A stretch of 64,000 nt of DNA from contig CAUYUJ010004336.1 in assembly GCA_963575745.1 (NCBI GenBank), forward strand, positions 76,001 to 140,000, in the 5' to 3' direction. This DNA is from Prorocentrum cordatum (lineage: Eukaryota; Sar; Dinophyceae; Prorocentrales; Prorocentraceae). Below, one piece after another: positions 30,682 to 41,880 of the stretch (position 1 is the stretch's first letter; the number at the start of each line of letters is the position of its first letter). Below the pieces are notes generated by a model. That model searched no databases. It was not told where the DNA came from and was given only the letters and a program-made list of their open reading frames with translations. The position numbers and the translations under genes were made by a program.

Positions 30682-31989
30682 TTCCCAGCCATCCTGTGGT
30701 GTTGGGTCCTCGTTTTGAGGAGACAGCGCCCCGCGTCGCACGCCGTCCTCTCGGCTGCCCCCTCCTCCCGTCCTCCCCCTCCTCTCCTCCCCCACTTTGG
30801 CACACCCCTCACACGCTTCGTGGTCCCATAAGGAGCTCCACCAAAGGCCCGGATGCCAGCGCTCGCCTGCGCCCACCGCACCCACTTTGGCACACCCCTC
30901 ACACGCTTTGTGGCCCCATAGGGAGCCCCACCGAAGGCCAGGATGCCAGCACTCGCATGCGCCCACCGCACCCATTTTGGAACACCCGTCACATGTCTTG
31001 TGGACCCATAGGGAGCTCCACCGAAGGCCCAGATGCCAGCGCTCGCATGTGCCCACCGCACCCATGTTGGCACACCCGTCACATGTTTTGTGGACCCATA
31101 GGGAGCTCCACCGAAGGTCCAGATGCCAGCGCTCGCATGCGCCCACCGTACCCATGTTGGGACACCCTCACACGCTTCGTGGCCCCATAGGGAGCTCCAC
31201 CGAAAGTCCCAGATGCCAGCGCCCGCATGCGACCACCGCACCAATTTTGGGACACCTCTCACACGCTTCGTGGCCCCATAGGAAGCCCCACCGAAGGCAC
31301 ACATGCTAGCCTTTGCATGCGCCCGCCGCACCCACTTGAGCACACTCCTCACACGTTTTGTCGCCCCATAGGGAGCCCCCTGGATGGGCCCAGATGCCAG
31401 CGCTCGCATGCGCCCACCGCACCTATTTTGGGACACCCATCACACGTTCCGTGGCCCCATAGGGAGCTCCACCACAGGCCCAGATGCCAGCGCTCGCACG
31501 CGCCCACCGCACCCAGTTTGGCACACCCATGACACGCTTCGTGACCCCATAGGGAGCTCCACCGAAGGGCCCAAATGCCAGCGCTCACATGCGCCCACCG
31601 CGCCAGTTTTGGACACCCCTTAATCGCTTCTTGGCCCCATAGGGAGCCCCGCCGAAGGCACAGATGCCAGCGCTCGCATGCGCCCACCGCGCCCTATTCT
31701 GGCACACCCCTCACACGCTTCGTGGCCCCATAGGGAGCCCCGCCGAAGGCACACATGCCAGCGTTCGCATGCGCCCACCGCTCCCATGTTGGGACACCCC
31801 TCACGCGCTTCTGCGCCCTATAGGGAGCCCCACCGAAGTGCCCAGATGCCAGCGCTCGCATGCGCCCGCCGCACCCATTTTAACACACCCCTTCACGCGC
31901 CTCGTGGCCCAACGGGAGCTCCACCGAATGCGGCGCATACAACGGCAGGACCCACCACTGCATATGGTTGGGTCCGTCGCCAGGCTAAT
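30682..31989 (-). mobile_element. Family A composite element, copy A2
   Basis: It is the inverse of the 14.7-kb element. The 3' tail (complement of GGATGGCTGGGAA and of GCGCTGTCTC) is at 30682-30743. The 90-bp array follows at 30790-31935, and the conserved 5' end (complement of ATTAGCCTGGCGACGGACCC) finishes at 31989. Only a short CCT segment separates tail and array, so the GAT tract is absent from this copy. Confidence 0.85.
30790..31935 (-). repeat. Family A tandem array (in A2)
   Basis: About 13 units of 89-91 bp, each with CCCCATAGGGAGC(T/C)CCACCG and a CACACGCTTCGTGGC-like block. GATGCCAGCGCTCGCATGCG replaces the corresponding segment of A1, so this array was homogenised separately. 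Confidence 0.97.
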
Positions 31990-32306
31990 ACCCAACGAGG
32001 GAGGACGGAGGCGGCAAGGCTGCCCTTCCCTACGCCAGCGGGTCGCGCGCGCGCTGGCCCGAGGCGCAGCAGCCGAGCTCGCGCCCGCGGCGGGCGTGAC
32101 CCGCCTCCCCTGCTGAGTTGACCCGGCGGTGCCGTGCGCCCACCCCTGGTGGGGGAGCGAATTCAGGGGGGGGCGATGGATTGGACAGGGGGGGGAGAGA
32201 AAGAGAGGCGCCCCCTCTCGGGATCTAGAGGCCCCCCTCTGGGGGCCCCACGGGACACCTTGAGGGGCCCGGAGGGGCTCCGTTTCTGCAGCGCTTGCTG
32301 TTGGGG
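31990..32306. other. No gene seen
   Basis: GC-rich spacer between two head-to-head family A copies. Confidence 0.4.
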
Positions 32307-32445
32307 TCCCTCCTCCTCCCTCCCTCCTCCCCCTCCCTCCTCCCTCCTCCCTCCTCCTCCTCCTCCTCCTCCTCCTCCTCCTCCTCCTCCGCCTCCTCCT
32401 CTTCCTCCTCCCCCTCCTCCTCCTCCTCCTCCTCCTCCTCCTCCA
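32307..32445. repeat. (TCC)n tract
   Basis: TCC repeats flanked by duplicated GGGGCCCC(GCA)GGGCCCC-type sequence on the right. Confidence 0.95.
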
Positions 32446-32715
32446 AAAGGCTCCCTTCTGGGGGCCCTGCAGGGCCCCTTTGGGGCCCCGCAGGGCCCCT
32501 TTTCTGCAGCCCCCGCTGCACCCCCACCTCTTCGCCCCCCCCAGTTCACGCGTCCTCGGACCCTGGCGGGGGAGCAGGGAGGAAGACGCGGCAAGAGGAG
32601 CGCAAACATAAACTGCCTAACACAAACATAAGCATAAACATACACATAGAAATGTACAAACCAGGAAATGACAAAGCAGCATGTAGACAAAGCATGCATA
32701 GACATAGACATAAGA
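32446..32715. other. Spacer with ACATAAAC repeats
   Basis: GC-rich to 32590, then variants of ACATAAACATA up to the start of family A copy A3. The same motif forms part of the nearby family X arm at 34.75 kb. Confidence 0.5.
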
Positions 32716-32774
32716 ATTAGCCTGGCGAAGGACCCAACCAGATGCAGTTGTGAGAACCGCATGTGTAAATACCG

Positions 32775-34120
32775 TCTTCGGTGGAGCTCCCCGTGGGGCC
32801 GCGAAACGTGTGAGAGGTATGCCGACGTGGGTGAGGCGGACGCATGCGGGCGGTGGCTGGGACCTCCAGTGGAGCTCCCTAGGGGGCTACGAAACTTGCG
32901 AGGGGTGTGCCGAAACGGGTGTGCGTGACGCATGCGGTCGGCTGCACTGTGGCATTCAGTGGAGCTCGCCATAAGGCAACGAAGCGTCACAAAAAGTGTG
33001 AGAGGTATGCCAAAATGGGTGTGCGTGACGCCCGCGGGCGTTCCCAGTGGGACCTTCGATGGAGCCCCCGTATGGGGCCGCGGAGCGTGTGAGGGGTGTG
33101 CCGAAATGTGTGTGTGTGTGTGTGCGTGGCGCATGCGAGCTGCGCCATTGGGGCCTTCGGTGGAGCTCCCTATGGGGCCACGACACGTGTGAGTGGTGTG
33201 CCGAAATGGGTGTGCGTGACGCATGCGGGCTGCGCCAGTGGCACCTTCGGTGGAGTTCCCTATGGGGCCACGAAACGTGTGAGGGTGTGCCGACATTTGT
33301 GTGTGGGGGGGGGGGTGACGCATGCGGGATGCGCCACTGGGACCTTCGGTGGAGCTCCCTAGGGGGCTACGAAACGTGTGAGGGGTGTGCCGAAACGGGT
33401 GTGCGTGACGCATGCGGGCTGCACCATTGGGACCTTCGGTGGAGCTCCCTGTGGGGCCACGAGACGTGTGAGGGGTGTGCCGACATGGGTGTGAGTGACG
33501 CATGCGGGCTGCGCCATTGGGACCTTCGGTGGAGCTCCCTATGGGGCCACGAAGCGTGTGAGGGGTGTGCCGAAATGAATGTGCGTGACGCATGCGAGCG
33601 CTGGCATCCGGGCCTTTGGTGGAGCTCCCTATGGGGCCCCGAAACGTGTGACGGGTGTGCCGAAACGGGTGTGCGTGACGTATGCGGGCTGCGCCAGTGG
33701 CACCTTCGGTGGAGCTCCCTATGGGGCTACGACACGTGTGAGGGGTGTGCCGAAATGGGCGTGCGTGACGCATGCGGGCTGCGCCACTGGGACCTTCGGT
33801 GGAGCCCCCTTATGGGGCTACGAAACATGTGAGGGGTTTGTCGAAATGTGTGTGCGTGACGCATGCGGGCTGCGCCACTGGGACCTGCGGTGGAGCTCCC
33901 TGTGGGCCACGAAACGTGTGATGTGTGGGTGCCGAAATGGGCGTGCGTGACGCATGCGGGCTGCGCCAGTGGCACCTTCGGTGGAGCTCCCTAGGGGGCT
34001 ACGAAACGTGCGAGGGGTGTGCCGAAATGTGTGTGTGTGCGTGCGTGACGCATGCGGGCTGCGCCACCGAGACCTTCGGTGGAGCTCCCTATGGGGCCAC
34101 GACACGTGTGAGTGGTGTGA
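32775..34120 (+). repeat. Family A tandem array (in A3)
   Basis: About 14-15 units of roughly 89 bp, with GGTGTGCCGAAATGGGTGTG and CTTCGGTGGAGCTCCCTATG. Several units carry short TG expansions. Confidence 0.97.
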
Positions 34121-34123
34121 CGA

Positions 34124-34142
34124 TGACGATGATGACGATATC

Positions 34143-34195
<53 letters not shown>

Positions 34196-34501
34196 GGAGG
34201 AGGAGGAGGAGGAGGAGGAGGAGGAGGAGGAGGAGGAGGAGGAGGAGAGAGGAGGAGGGGATGAGGATGAGGGAGGTGAGGATGAGGATGAGGATGAGGA
34301 TGAGGATGAGGATGAGGATTAGGTTGAGGATGAGGATGAGGATGAGGATGAGGTTGAGGGTGAGGCTGAGGGTGAGGGTGAGGGTGAGGATGAGGAGGAG
34401 GAGGAGGAGGATGATGATGAGATGACGATGATGATGATGATGATGATGGATGAGGATTGAGGATGAGGATGATGAGGATGAGGATGATGAGGATGATGAT
34501 G

Positions 34502-34559
<58 letters not shown>

Positions 34560-34640
34560 GGATGAGGATGAGGATGAGGATGAGGATGAGGATGAGAGGA
34601 GGAGGAGGAGGAGGAGGAGGAGGAGGAGGAGGAGAGGAGG
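34124..34640 (+). repeat. (GAT)n / (GAG)n / (GATGAG)n region in A3
   Basis: Alternating blocks: pure GAT (34146-34193 and 34505-34558), GAG (34194-34250), GATGAG hexamers (34270-34400 and 34559-34595), then GGA up to the tail. Confidence 0.97.
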
Positions 34641-34751
34641 AGGAGGGGGCAGCGGGAGGAGTGAGACGCGGGGCGCTGTCTCTTCAAAACGAAGACCCAA
34701 CACCACAGGATGGTTGGGAAATATTTCATAGCATAAACTGAGAATGAAAAA

Positions 34752-34920
34752 TGATACATAAACATAAACTGGTGGCGTTCCGCGGGAATTTCTTGGATCC
34801 GCGCTGGGCCGCTCTGGCGGCACCTGCGGCGCCGCTCCTGGCGCGCTCCGCGCGCCAGGGAGGGAGGCGTCCAGCGCAGATCCAAGAAATCCGCGCGGAC
34901 CGCCGACAATTTACGTCTGC
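34752..34920. mobile_element. Family X T-shaped foldback element, copy X3
   Basis: Arms are built on TTCCGCGGGAATTTCTTGGA and the complement of TCCAAGAAATCCGCGCGGAC, with a GCGCTGG/CCAGCGC inner end. The centre has GCGGCACC/GGCGCCGC and CTGGCGCG/CGCGCCAG hairpins as in X2. It lies 31 bp after family A copy A3. Confidence 0.88.
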
Positions 34921-35054
34921 GCCGTTGATTCTTCAAATGAGGACACGGAAGGAGGCGTGTGAAGGCGGGTGGGTCCCGAGGGAAATTGGTCCCGTGATTT
35001 TTGCATGCTTTCGGGCTCTCGGGGGGCCTTCCACGGGTCCGGGGTCTGTCAGAA

Positions 35055-35262
35055 ATCTCCCCCTCCTCCCCCTCCTCCTTCTCTCCTCCTCCTCCTCCTC
35101 CCCCCTCCTCCTCCTCCTCCTCCTCCTCTCCTCCTCATCCTCCTCCTACTCCTCCCTCCTCCTCCTCCTCCTCCTCCTCCTCCTCCTCCCCTCTCCTCCT
35201 CCTCCTCCTCCTCCTCCTCCTCCTCCTCCTCCTCCTCCTCCTCCTCCTCCTCCTCCTCACGA
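35055..35262. repeat. (TCC)n tract
   Basis: TCC repeats with TCCTCAT and CTACTCC interruptions. Confidence 0.95.
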
Positions 35263-35469
35263 GGCACGAGGAACGAGGAAGCTCTCGTCTTGAAGGGCGA
35301 GGCCCCGAGACCTCCAGGGCCCCGTTGTCCCTCCGGACCCGCTGCCCCCCCCCGTGCGGACTTCCGGAGCGCGACCGCCTCCGCGCGGTCGTCGCGCCCT
35401 GCGGGGGGCGCGCGGCGGGCGCGGGGGGGGGGGCCCTGGGCGGCGGCGCCCGCGGCTGCGGGAGACAGA

Positions 35470-35680
35470 GAGAGAGAGAGGAGAAAGAGGAGGAGGAGGA
35501 GGAAGAGGAGGAAGAGGAAGAGGAAGAAGAAGAAGAAGAACAAGAAGAGGAGGAGGAGGAAGAGGAGGAAGAAGAAGAAGAAGAAGAAGAACAAGAAGAG
35601 GAGGAGGAGGAGGAGAGAGAAGAAGAAGAAGAAAAGGAGGAGGAGGAGGAGGAGGAGGAGACGTTGGAGGAGGAGGAGGG
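35470..35680. repeat. (GAA/GGA)n purine tract
   Basis: Purine-only mixture of GAA and GGA triplets. A block ending AACAAGAAGAGGAGGAGGA occurs twice. Confidence 0.95.
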
Positions 35681-36900
35681 CGGGGGCGTGAGCGGCTCCC
35701 TTGTGGGCCTCGGGGGCCGTCTCGAGGTTCCTTGGTCTTGGTGCCGTGCTGCCTCCCACGGGGCTCCTCCCCCCCCCCCCCCTGCAGGGCTCGTTTCGAA
35801 TCCTCCGATTCGATTCGATTCGACTCCGATGGATTCCGATTCCGATTTGAGTCGATTTCGGATTCCGATTTGGGCTCCGATTTCTTATTGGACGCATACT
35901 AGCCTGCAGATTTCCGCCGATTCGACTTTTCCCGACTCGGCTGCCGATTTTTGCCGATCCGACTTATTTCGATCGCCGATCCGACTTATCGATTCGATTC
36001 TGGGCTCCCCTGCCCCTGGCGTTGCCCCAGGTTTCTCGGAATTCCTCGGCACTGCTCGCCAAGCAATGCCAAGCCAGGCAGTGCCGAGCACCACAAAGCA
36101 GCGCGAAGCAGTGCAGAGCAATGCTAAGAGCAGCGATTCCAGGCAGCGCCAAGCCATGCCGAGCCATGCAAAGCCAAAGGATGCCAAACAATGCCAAACA
36201 ACGCCAGGCGATGCAAAGCAATGCCAAGCAATGAATCCAAGCAACGCAACGCAAAGCCAATGCTAAGCAACATCAAACAATACCAAGCAACGCCAACCAA
36301 TGCTAAGCAATGCCAAAAAATGCCAAGCAACGCTTTGAATAACATTGCCTTGCATTGCTCAGAACTGATTCTAATTTCTTCGGAAGAAAGCAGACCCCAA
36401 ATTGGGTCGCGCCGGGTCGACTTCACTGCGGTACAACCCCAGATGCTTAATTTGGGGACGTTCCCAGAGGTCCCCAGAGTCTTCCGAAGACCCAAAGAGG
36501 ATCTACACCAATCAGGAATTTGTAAATCTTCGTGGGCCTCAAATTTCGCTCAAAAAAACAAGAGTCTGGACTGGACCCTGAGCGTTGCCTTGGAGCGTTT
36601 TTTCTTCGTGGAATGTTCATGTATCAGAATATGGACGTTAGTGGTTAAGAAGACGTCTGGTGTGAAGTCCGCTTTCTTGGCGTAGTAACGCTTTTAAACC
36701 AAAGCAGGGGTGCATCACGACTCCCGAAAAACATTGGAGAACCTCCCCCCCCTCGCCCTTCGAGGGCGACAAACGGAATTTGACAAGCTGGCACGGCCGA
36801 GCTTGCGAGGCACACGCGCGACATCATCGGCAGCGGCTTCGGCTCGCAGACGCCAGGGGAAGGAGGAGCATACTGGCGGATTGCACAGCCTTTGAGGGTA
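35681..36900. other. Two degenerate short-period repeats, then unassigned sequence
   Basis: 35800-36005 is made of CGATTCCGATT-like motifs at 6-12-bp spacing. 36060-36345 is made of AAGCAATGCC-like 10-mers. Similar GCATTGCATTGC sequence occurs near 40460. 36346-36900 has no recognised content. Confidence 0.6.
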
Positions 36901-36904
36901 GCTG

Positions 36905-37765
36905 GTCCCCGCATCCTTTCCCTTGTAAATAACACCTCCCTGTCGCACCCCGAGGCCAGTTTTTAGGGCGGGCCAGGCGTTTCGCCTGAGACTTCCTCAC
37001 CATGTATGACCCTGGAGCGTGGAAACTCACAAAAGTTTCACAGATGGAGGGCGACTGGTTTACAAAATATGGCTCTCGCTTTAGCGGCGCGCACATTCGT
37101 TTCCAAAAGTTGCAAGAGCTTCACGGATTGAGGGTGACTGGTTTTCAAAATGTGGTTCTCGCTGTAGCGCCGCGCTCATTCGTTTCCAACATGTTCAAGA
37201 GCTTCACGAACTGAAGGCGGTTCTTTTCAAAATGTGGTTCTCGCTTTAGCGCCGCGCACATGCGTTTTTAGAATTCACCAGACTTTCACGGATTCCCATG
37301 ATCAGCGTACCAGAAATGATGTTGTGGAAAGGATTCAGGGTTATGAGTGAGCAACAGTTACGTTGATTCGCGGTGGTGAAGTTCCAGGAATGGCGTTCTG
37401 GCATGATTCGGGATCGACGACACGTAGCAGTCAGGTAGATCGGTGGCGTTGGAATCCCGAGAACGATGTTTTGGCATGCTTCAGGGTCTTCAAACGGTTG
37501 TCTTCCAACAAGGCAGTTCCCTCAGTGGAAATGAACCCTTGTAGGTGCCTATGAAGATGGAGCTTGGAGGGAGGGTTTATTCCAACATCGTTGATGATTC
37601 TTGGGTTTACTCTGGCCCTCCTCCTCCTCCTCCCCCGCCTCCTCCCCCTCCTGCTCCTCCTCCTCCTCCTCCTCCTCCTCCTCCTCCTCGTCCCTCCTCT
37701 TCATCCTCCTCGGCCTCCTCGTCTCGTCGTCGTCCTCCTCCTCATCCTTATCATCCTCTTCCGCG
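36905..37765 (+). mobile_element. Family C composite element, copy C2
   Basis: The order is a 5' block (CACCTCCCTGTCGCACCC, GGGCGGGCCAGGCG, CTTCCTCACCATGTATG), about three 83-bp units with TTCTCGCTTTAGCGCCGCGC (37030-37290), two units around TTCCAGGAATGGCGTTCTGG (37340-37510), a tail from GCCTATGAAGATGGAGCTTG to TTCTTGGGTTTACTCTGG, and a (CCT)n tract (37616-37760). Every block matches the minus-strand copy at 17.6-18.8 kb in the same order. Confidence 0.8.
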
Positions 37766-38687
37766 GTTTCTTTTCTGGTGTCGACTAGATCCTTCTTGGG
37801 CGTGGCGACTTTTTGAGGTGCCGGAATGCGGAGGCTTGCCTTCTGGCTCCGGGAGACCGGCACCGTCCTGAATGTCGGCGGTCTCGGCGTGGTTCGTAGT
37901 ATTCGGGCCTCCTCGGGCGGCCTCGATGCCGCCATCGACACCACACCAGGGGGAGTGACATTCCCACGTTTGATCGGGCGGGTGGCAATGGGGGGGTGAC
38001 CCAGGTGGGGGGGGATGAAAGGGGCCCCCAGAAGGGGCCCCTTGGTCGGCCCCTTTTTCGGCCCCTGCTGGCTCCAAACGGGGCCCTAAATCAAGGGCAG
38101 GAAAAACGCCCCTACCCTGGTTTACGAGGCGCTGTGCGCTGAAACTCATGTGGGCTGACAGGGTAAACCCTGCGTGATGTGCCGCGTCCTGGCGGCTCTA
38201 GGCTTTGGGGGTTCCCAGGAAGTTTACAGACCACGCACTTGTAACCCAGTGCAGGGCCGTTTTTTCATCCCTCAACTAGAGGGCCCCTCCGGGGCTTTTT
38301 TTCTTCACCCCCCATGTGGGTCACCCCCCATGGCCACCCGCCCGAGCTGCAGCGATCGCCGGCGTCGGTGCCGGTGCCAGAGGCTCGGCCTCCAACGCCT
38401 CCGAGGGGGGAGGGGGGGGAGACTCGGGGGAGCGGCGCCCCGGAGGGCGGGAAGCCCCTCCCGCTGCAGCCGTCAGGGGAGGCATGGGCCCCCAGTCGCC
38501 CACTCATCGCCGACAGCGGGCGATGGCCCCGGCCTGCCCAGTAAAGGGGGCGCGGATTCGCTCTCGGGGGCCTGTCGCCGACCTACCGGCGATGTACCGC
38601 CGATGCCATGTCGAGGCAGCCCCCACCCCCCACGCCGGTCCCCCCCCCTGTCGTTCGGGGGTGGACAGAACCCCCAACAGTGACGCG
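37766..38687. other. No gene seen
   Basis: GC-rich sequence with several long overlapping frames that match no known family. Confidence 0.4.
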
Positions 38688-38800
38688 TCGATGAGTGAAT
38701 TGTCCGTTTTCGGTTCTCGAGAGGGCGCCGTGGCCGCGAATTTTCCAGGCCTGCGCCCGCCAGGTTTGGGCCCCAGGTTGTTTTCACGAAACCACGTTTT
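38688..38800 (+). repeat. Family Q dispersed repeat, copy 1
   Basis: It shares CGTCGATGAGTGAATT-like, GTTTTCGGTTCTCGAGAGGG, CGCCG(T/C)GGCCG and AATTTTCC blocks with 59795-59895. Unknown function. Confidence 0.6.
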
Positions 38801-38864
38801 GCTAAAGGGGGGCCTGTCGATGCAGCCCCCCCCATGCTGGTCCCCCCCTTACTTGGCATCGCTC

Positions 38865-38985
38865 GGACGTGTTTATTCTTCTCGGCGAGAACCATCGAGG
38901 ACCATCCTGGAGCATCGAGCCAAAAAAAACACGCACGAAACCGAAAAACGCACGGGAACTGGACGTCCCAGCGAGACGACAGGCT
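38865..38985 (+). repeat. Family L dispersed repeat, copy 2
   Basis: It matches 6515-6640 from GGCATCGCTCGGACGTGT to GAACTGGACGTCC. Confidence 0.75.
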
Positions 38986-39042
38986 TACAGGTCACACGAA
39001 ACCACGTTTTGGGCCCCAGGTCGTTCACACGAAACCACGTTT

Positions 39043-39207
39043 TACAGAAGGGAAAGAAACACACAGACACAATTAATCGTCGATTCCCCAGAAAATATGG
39101 GAAAATATGGGAAGTGGGGGGGGAAGACAAAAACCCCCCAAAATATGAGAAAATAGGGGGAATCTTTTTGTTTGTGTGTATTTATTTGTGTGTCCCAGGG
39201 CCCCTTC
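39043..39207 (+). repeat. Family F dispersed repeat, copy F5
   Basis: It runs from AGAAGGGAAAGAAACACACA to TGTGTCCCAGGGCCCCTTCAG. TTTTAC lies directly on both sides, a possible 6-bp target duplication and the clearest in this family. Confidence 0.9.
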
Positions 39208-39399
39208 AGTTTTACTAAAGGGGGGTCTCTCCCCCCCGTCTCGTTGCCCCTCCAGCCGCCGGCCGCAGCGCTGCCCAGCCGCCCGCGCGCCGCCCCGGAG
39301 GCGGGCGCCGGAGGCGCGGCCTGCCCCCCGCGGCACTCCTGCAGGGCGGAGCGGCGGAGACCCCGCGCCGAGCGAACTCCTCAGGTGCACGGGGCCAGC

Positions 39400-39520
39400 T
39401 CCTCCTCCTCCTCCTCCTCCTCCATCCTTCCTCCAGCTCCTCCTCCTCCTCCTCCTCCTCCTCTCCTCCTCCTCCTCCTCCTCCTCCTCCTCCTCCTCCT
39501 CCTCCTCCTCCTCCTCCTCC
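39400..39520. repeat. (TCC)n tract
   Basis: TCC repeats following GC-rich sequence downstream of the family F copy. Confidence 0.95.
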
Positions 39521-39843
39521 GGGCGGTCGGCGGTGATACCCGATAGAACGCGTCGGGTGGGCGGGGCCATGTGGCACCCGTTCGGTTGTAGGCAGCACAC
39601 GCTCGGCTATAGCGCGCAGGTGCTCCCCGTGCCACGGGGGGCGGCCCGCAAACGCGGAGGCGCCCCGCTGGCCCATCGCCACGTCAACGACTGGTCGCGC
39701 GCCGCTGCCCGTGAAACGGCGGCCCCCGCTGCTGCCCTGCTTGGTCCCGCCCTGTGAGACGCCGGCGCGGTCGCCGCCGAGGCTCGCTCGCTGGGGACTC
39801 GGGGGGCTGGCGGCCTTGCGTCGCCGCGGGCACAGTCAAAACC
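39521..39843. other. No gene seen
   Basis: GC-rich unassigned sequence. Confidence 0.4.
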
Positions 39844-40143
39844 CGCATGGTAAGGAAGGGCAACCTTCCCAAGGGTGCTCTTGCATCCTCGCCTCCTCGG
39901 CCCATCCTTGGCCACTCTCGTTGGCCGCCCCCCCGCTCGAGAAGCTTCGACATGGGCGTCCACGGCCCTTGCATCCTTAGCGCGCAGCCTGATGATACGG
40001 GTCGACTGTAGGATCGACCTTTCGCCAGGGGGGCCCTTGGTGCGGGCCCACAGGTACCGCCCCAGCACCTGGCCTTGCGCGCTTGGGATTGGCCCCCCCG
40101 CGGCCCGCGAAAGCCGCTCACCGAAGGTCACTGGTGCGTGTAG
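39844..40143 (+). repeat. Family I dispersed element, copy I2 (longest)
   Basis: It starts GGTAAGGAAGGGCAACCTTC with a local hairpin and ends AAGGTCACTGGTGCGTGTAG. Its left half aligns with 30484-30650, and its right end aligns with the element at 61356-61506 (CGCGGCCC, AAAGCCG, CACC(G/A)AAGGTCACT). It is non-coding. Confidence 0.65.
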
Positions 40144-40969
40144 CTGACTGTGGAAGCGGGGAGGGAGGGGCGGGGCTGAGGTGGGGAAGGGGGAGGGGGG
40201 AGAGGCATGGCCTGACCCCCTACCCCTCCCTCCCATCCCTCCCCCCCCATCCCTTACCATGGCGTCCTACCCCTCCCTCCCATCCTTTACAATGGCGTAG
40301 ATATCCTCTCCATTCGCGCAGCTGGATTTCGTAGCGTGGCATAGCACTACATAACATAACACGGCTTTGACGCAGCATGGCGCGGCTCTGCGTAGTCAAG
40401 CACTGCATATCATAGCACTGCAGCTGAAGGCATAGCATCGCACAGCGGAACACACCATAGCATTGCATTGCATGCTATGGCATTGCACTGGAAATGAGGC
40501 CACCGCTGCAGCGGAGGGAGAGGACAGGAGGAGCAGGGGAAGGGAGAGGGGGAGGATGGGCGGAGGCGAAGACACGCGGGGAGGGATGAAAAGGGGGGAG
40601 GAGAAGGGCAGGGGCGGGGGAAGATGTAGGCAGGGATAGGAGGAGGGGTCAGGCGATCGCAAACACCGATCAAGGGGGCGTGGAGTAGCGACGGGTCCCG
40701 TTTCCATGGGGAATCGTTGATTTTTGCCGCCGAACGAGGCGGCACTGGCCGCATTTTGGGGAGGGCACCTCCCCCGATCCATGGATTTGGCGACCGCGCG
40801 CCAAATCCATGGATCGCTAATCCATGTTTGCGCGCCCCCGAAGGGGGGGAGGGGAGAGGGAACGGGGATGAGAGGATCGGGTAGAGTGGGGCCAATCAAT
40901 TGGAGATGACAACGCATCGAAACTTTAAACATCTCGTTGACAAACCTAAGTGTTTTCAATCTTTAGTCT
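40144..40969. other. No gene seen; one perfect 18-bp hairpin
   Basis: 40320-40490 has degenerate GCATAGCA/GCATTGC motifs related to 36060-36345. A perfect inverted repeat with arms 40775-40792 and 40799-40816 (CGATCCATGGATTTGGCG) and a 6-bp loop stands alone. The rest is unassigned. Confidence 0.6.
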
Positions 40970-41240
40970 TCAGTGGCCTTCGGCCCATCCTGTCACCGTG
41001 CCTGGGTCGTGCACGAGAGGCCTCTGGATTTCTATTACGGCCTCTTGGGGGGCTCTTGGATGCCTCTCGGGAGCCTCCGGAGGCGTCTGTGGGCCTTCTG
41101 TGGGCCTCTTGTGGCCTCCCTGGAGCCTTGCTGACTGTCTCTGGGAGGGCTCGGAACTTCAGATTGAGGTCCTCCTTTCGAGCCCCTCTTGGAGGCCTCC
41201 GGGGCTCTCTTGGACGCCTCTTGGGTCATCTACGACGCTC
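40970..41240 (+). repeat. Family H fragment
   Basis: Repeated CCTCTTGGGGGGCTCTTGG-type motifs with CGTGCCTGGGT at the left, as also seen near 440. Partial copy. Confidence 0.65.
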
Positions 41241-41459
41241 CCGAGCTCGAAAAAGGGAAGGCTTGCGAATGTCATGCGACAATTTCTCGGTGCCTCCATG
41301 GGCTGGGGCCCCTGGGGCCGATCCCCTGGGCCTCGAGGGCTGCCCGAGAGGCCCCAAGGAGAGCCCCAGGGCGGCACACCTGCATTCCTCCGCGAAATCC
41401 AGTGCAAGGTTTGGAATGCTGGCCGACGAGCGACAGGCTGCCCGCGGGAGCCGATGGTT

Positions 41460-41570
41460 GCGTTTGCCGTCGCCACATTCGGCGCGAGCATCGACAGTTC
41501 GGGGTCCTGGGGCGCCGCCACGGCGCGGGAAGAACCTGCGCCTGCCTTCGAGGGGGGATAGTGTGTGGCC
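41460..41570 (+). repeat. Family N dispersed repeat, copy 2
   Basis: Counterpart of 4265-4400: TTCGGCGCGAGCATCG, TCCTGGGGCGCCGCCAC and TTCGAGGGGG. Confidence 0.6.
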
Positions 41571-41880
41571 GCCTCGGGTCACGCGGGACGCGCGGGTTCC
41601 AAGCCACGCCCCACGCCCACAGGGCGGGCGGCGCGGCCGGGTAGCGCCCGAGAGCGCCGAGAAGGGCTGGCTTGTTCTGGCTCTGGGCCCAAGAACATTG
41701 TCAAGGCTCTGCCCAGGAAGCTCAAAAAGGGATTTGAGGACAGTCGAAGAACAACAAGCATTGCATAGACGTTGGAGGGCCAAGCCGACCTGCTTCTAGA
41801 AAATTTCCCCGACGGTAGGACCCCACATGAGAATCTGTTTAGCTTACCCTTTGCCCTTTCCTCTTCCTCCTGGGGCTCCC

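Larger units (their letters stand above)
32716..34721 (+). mobile_element. Family A composite element, copy A3
   Basis: The conserved 5' end ATTAGCCTGGCGAAGGACCC is followed by an 89-bp array (32775-34120), GAT/GAG microsatellite (34124-34640) and the 3' tail 34663-34720 with GCGCTGTCTCTTCAAAACGA and the terminal hairpin ending GGATGGTTGGGAA. The layout matches A1. The array unit differs (TGCGTGACGCATGCGGGCTG instead of the GGGGGCGGCATGCGAAC segment). Confidence 0.88.
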
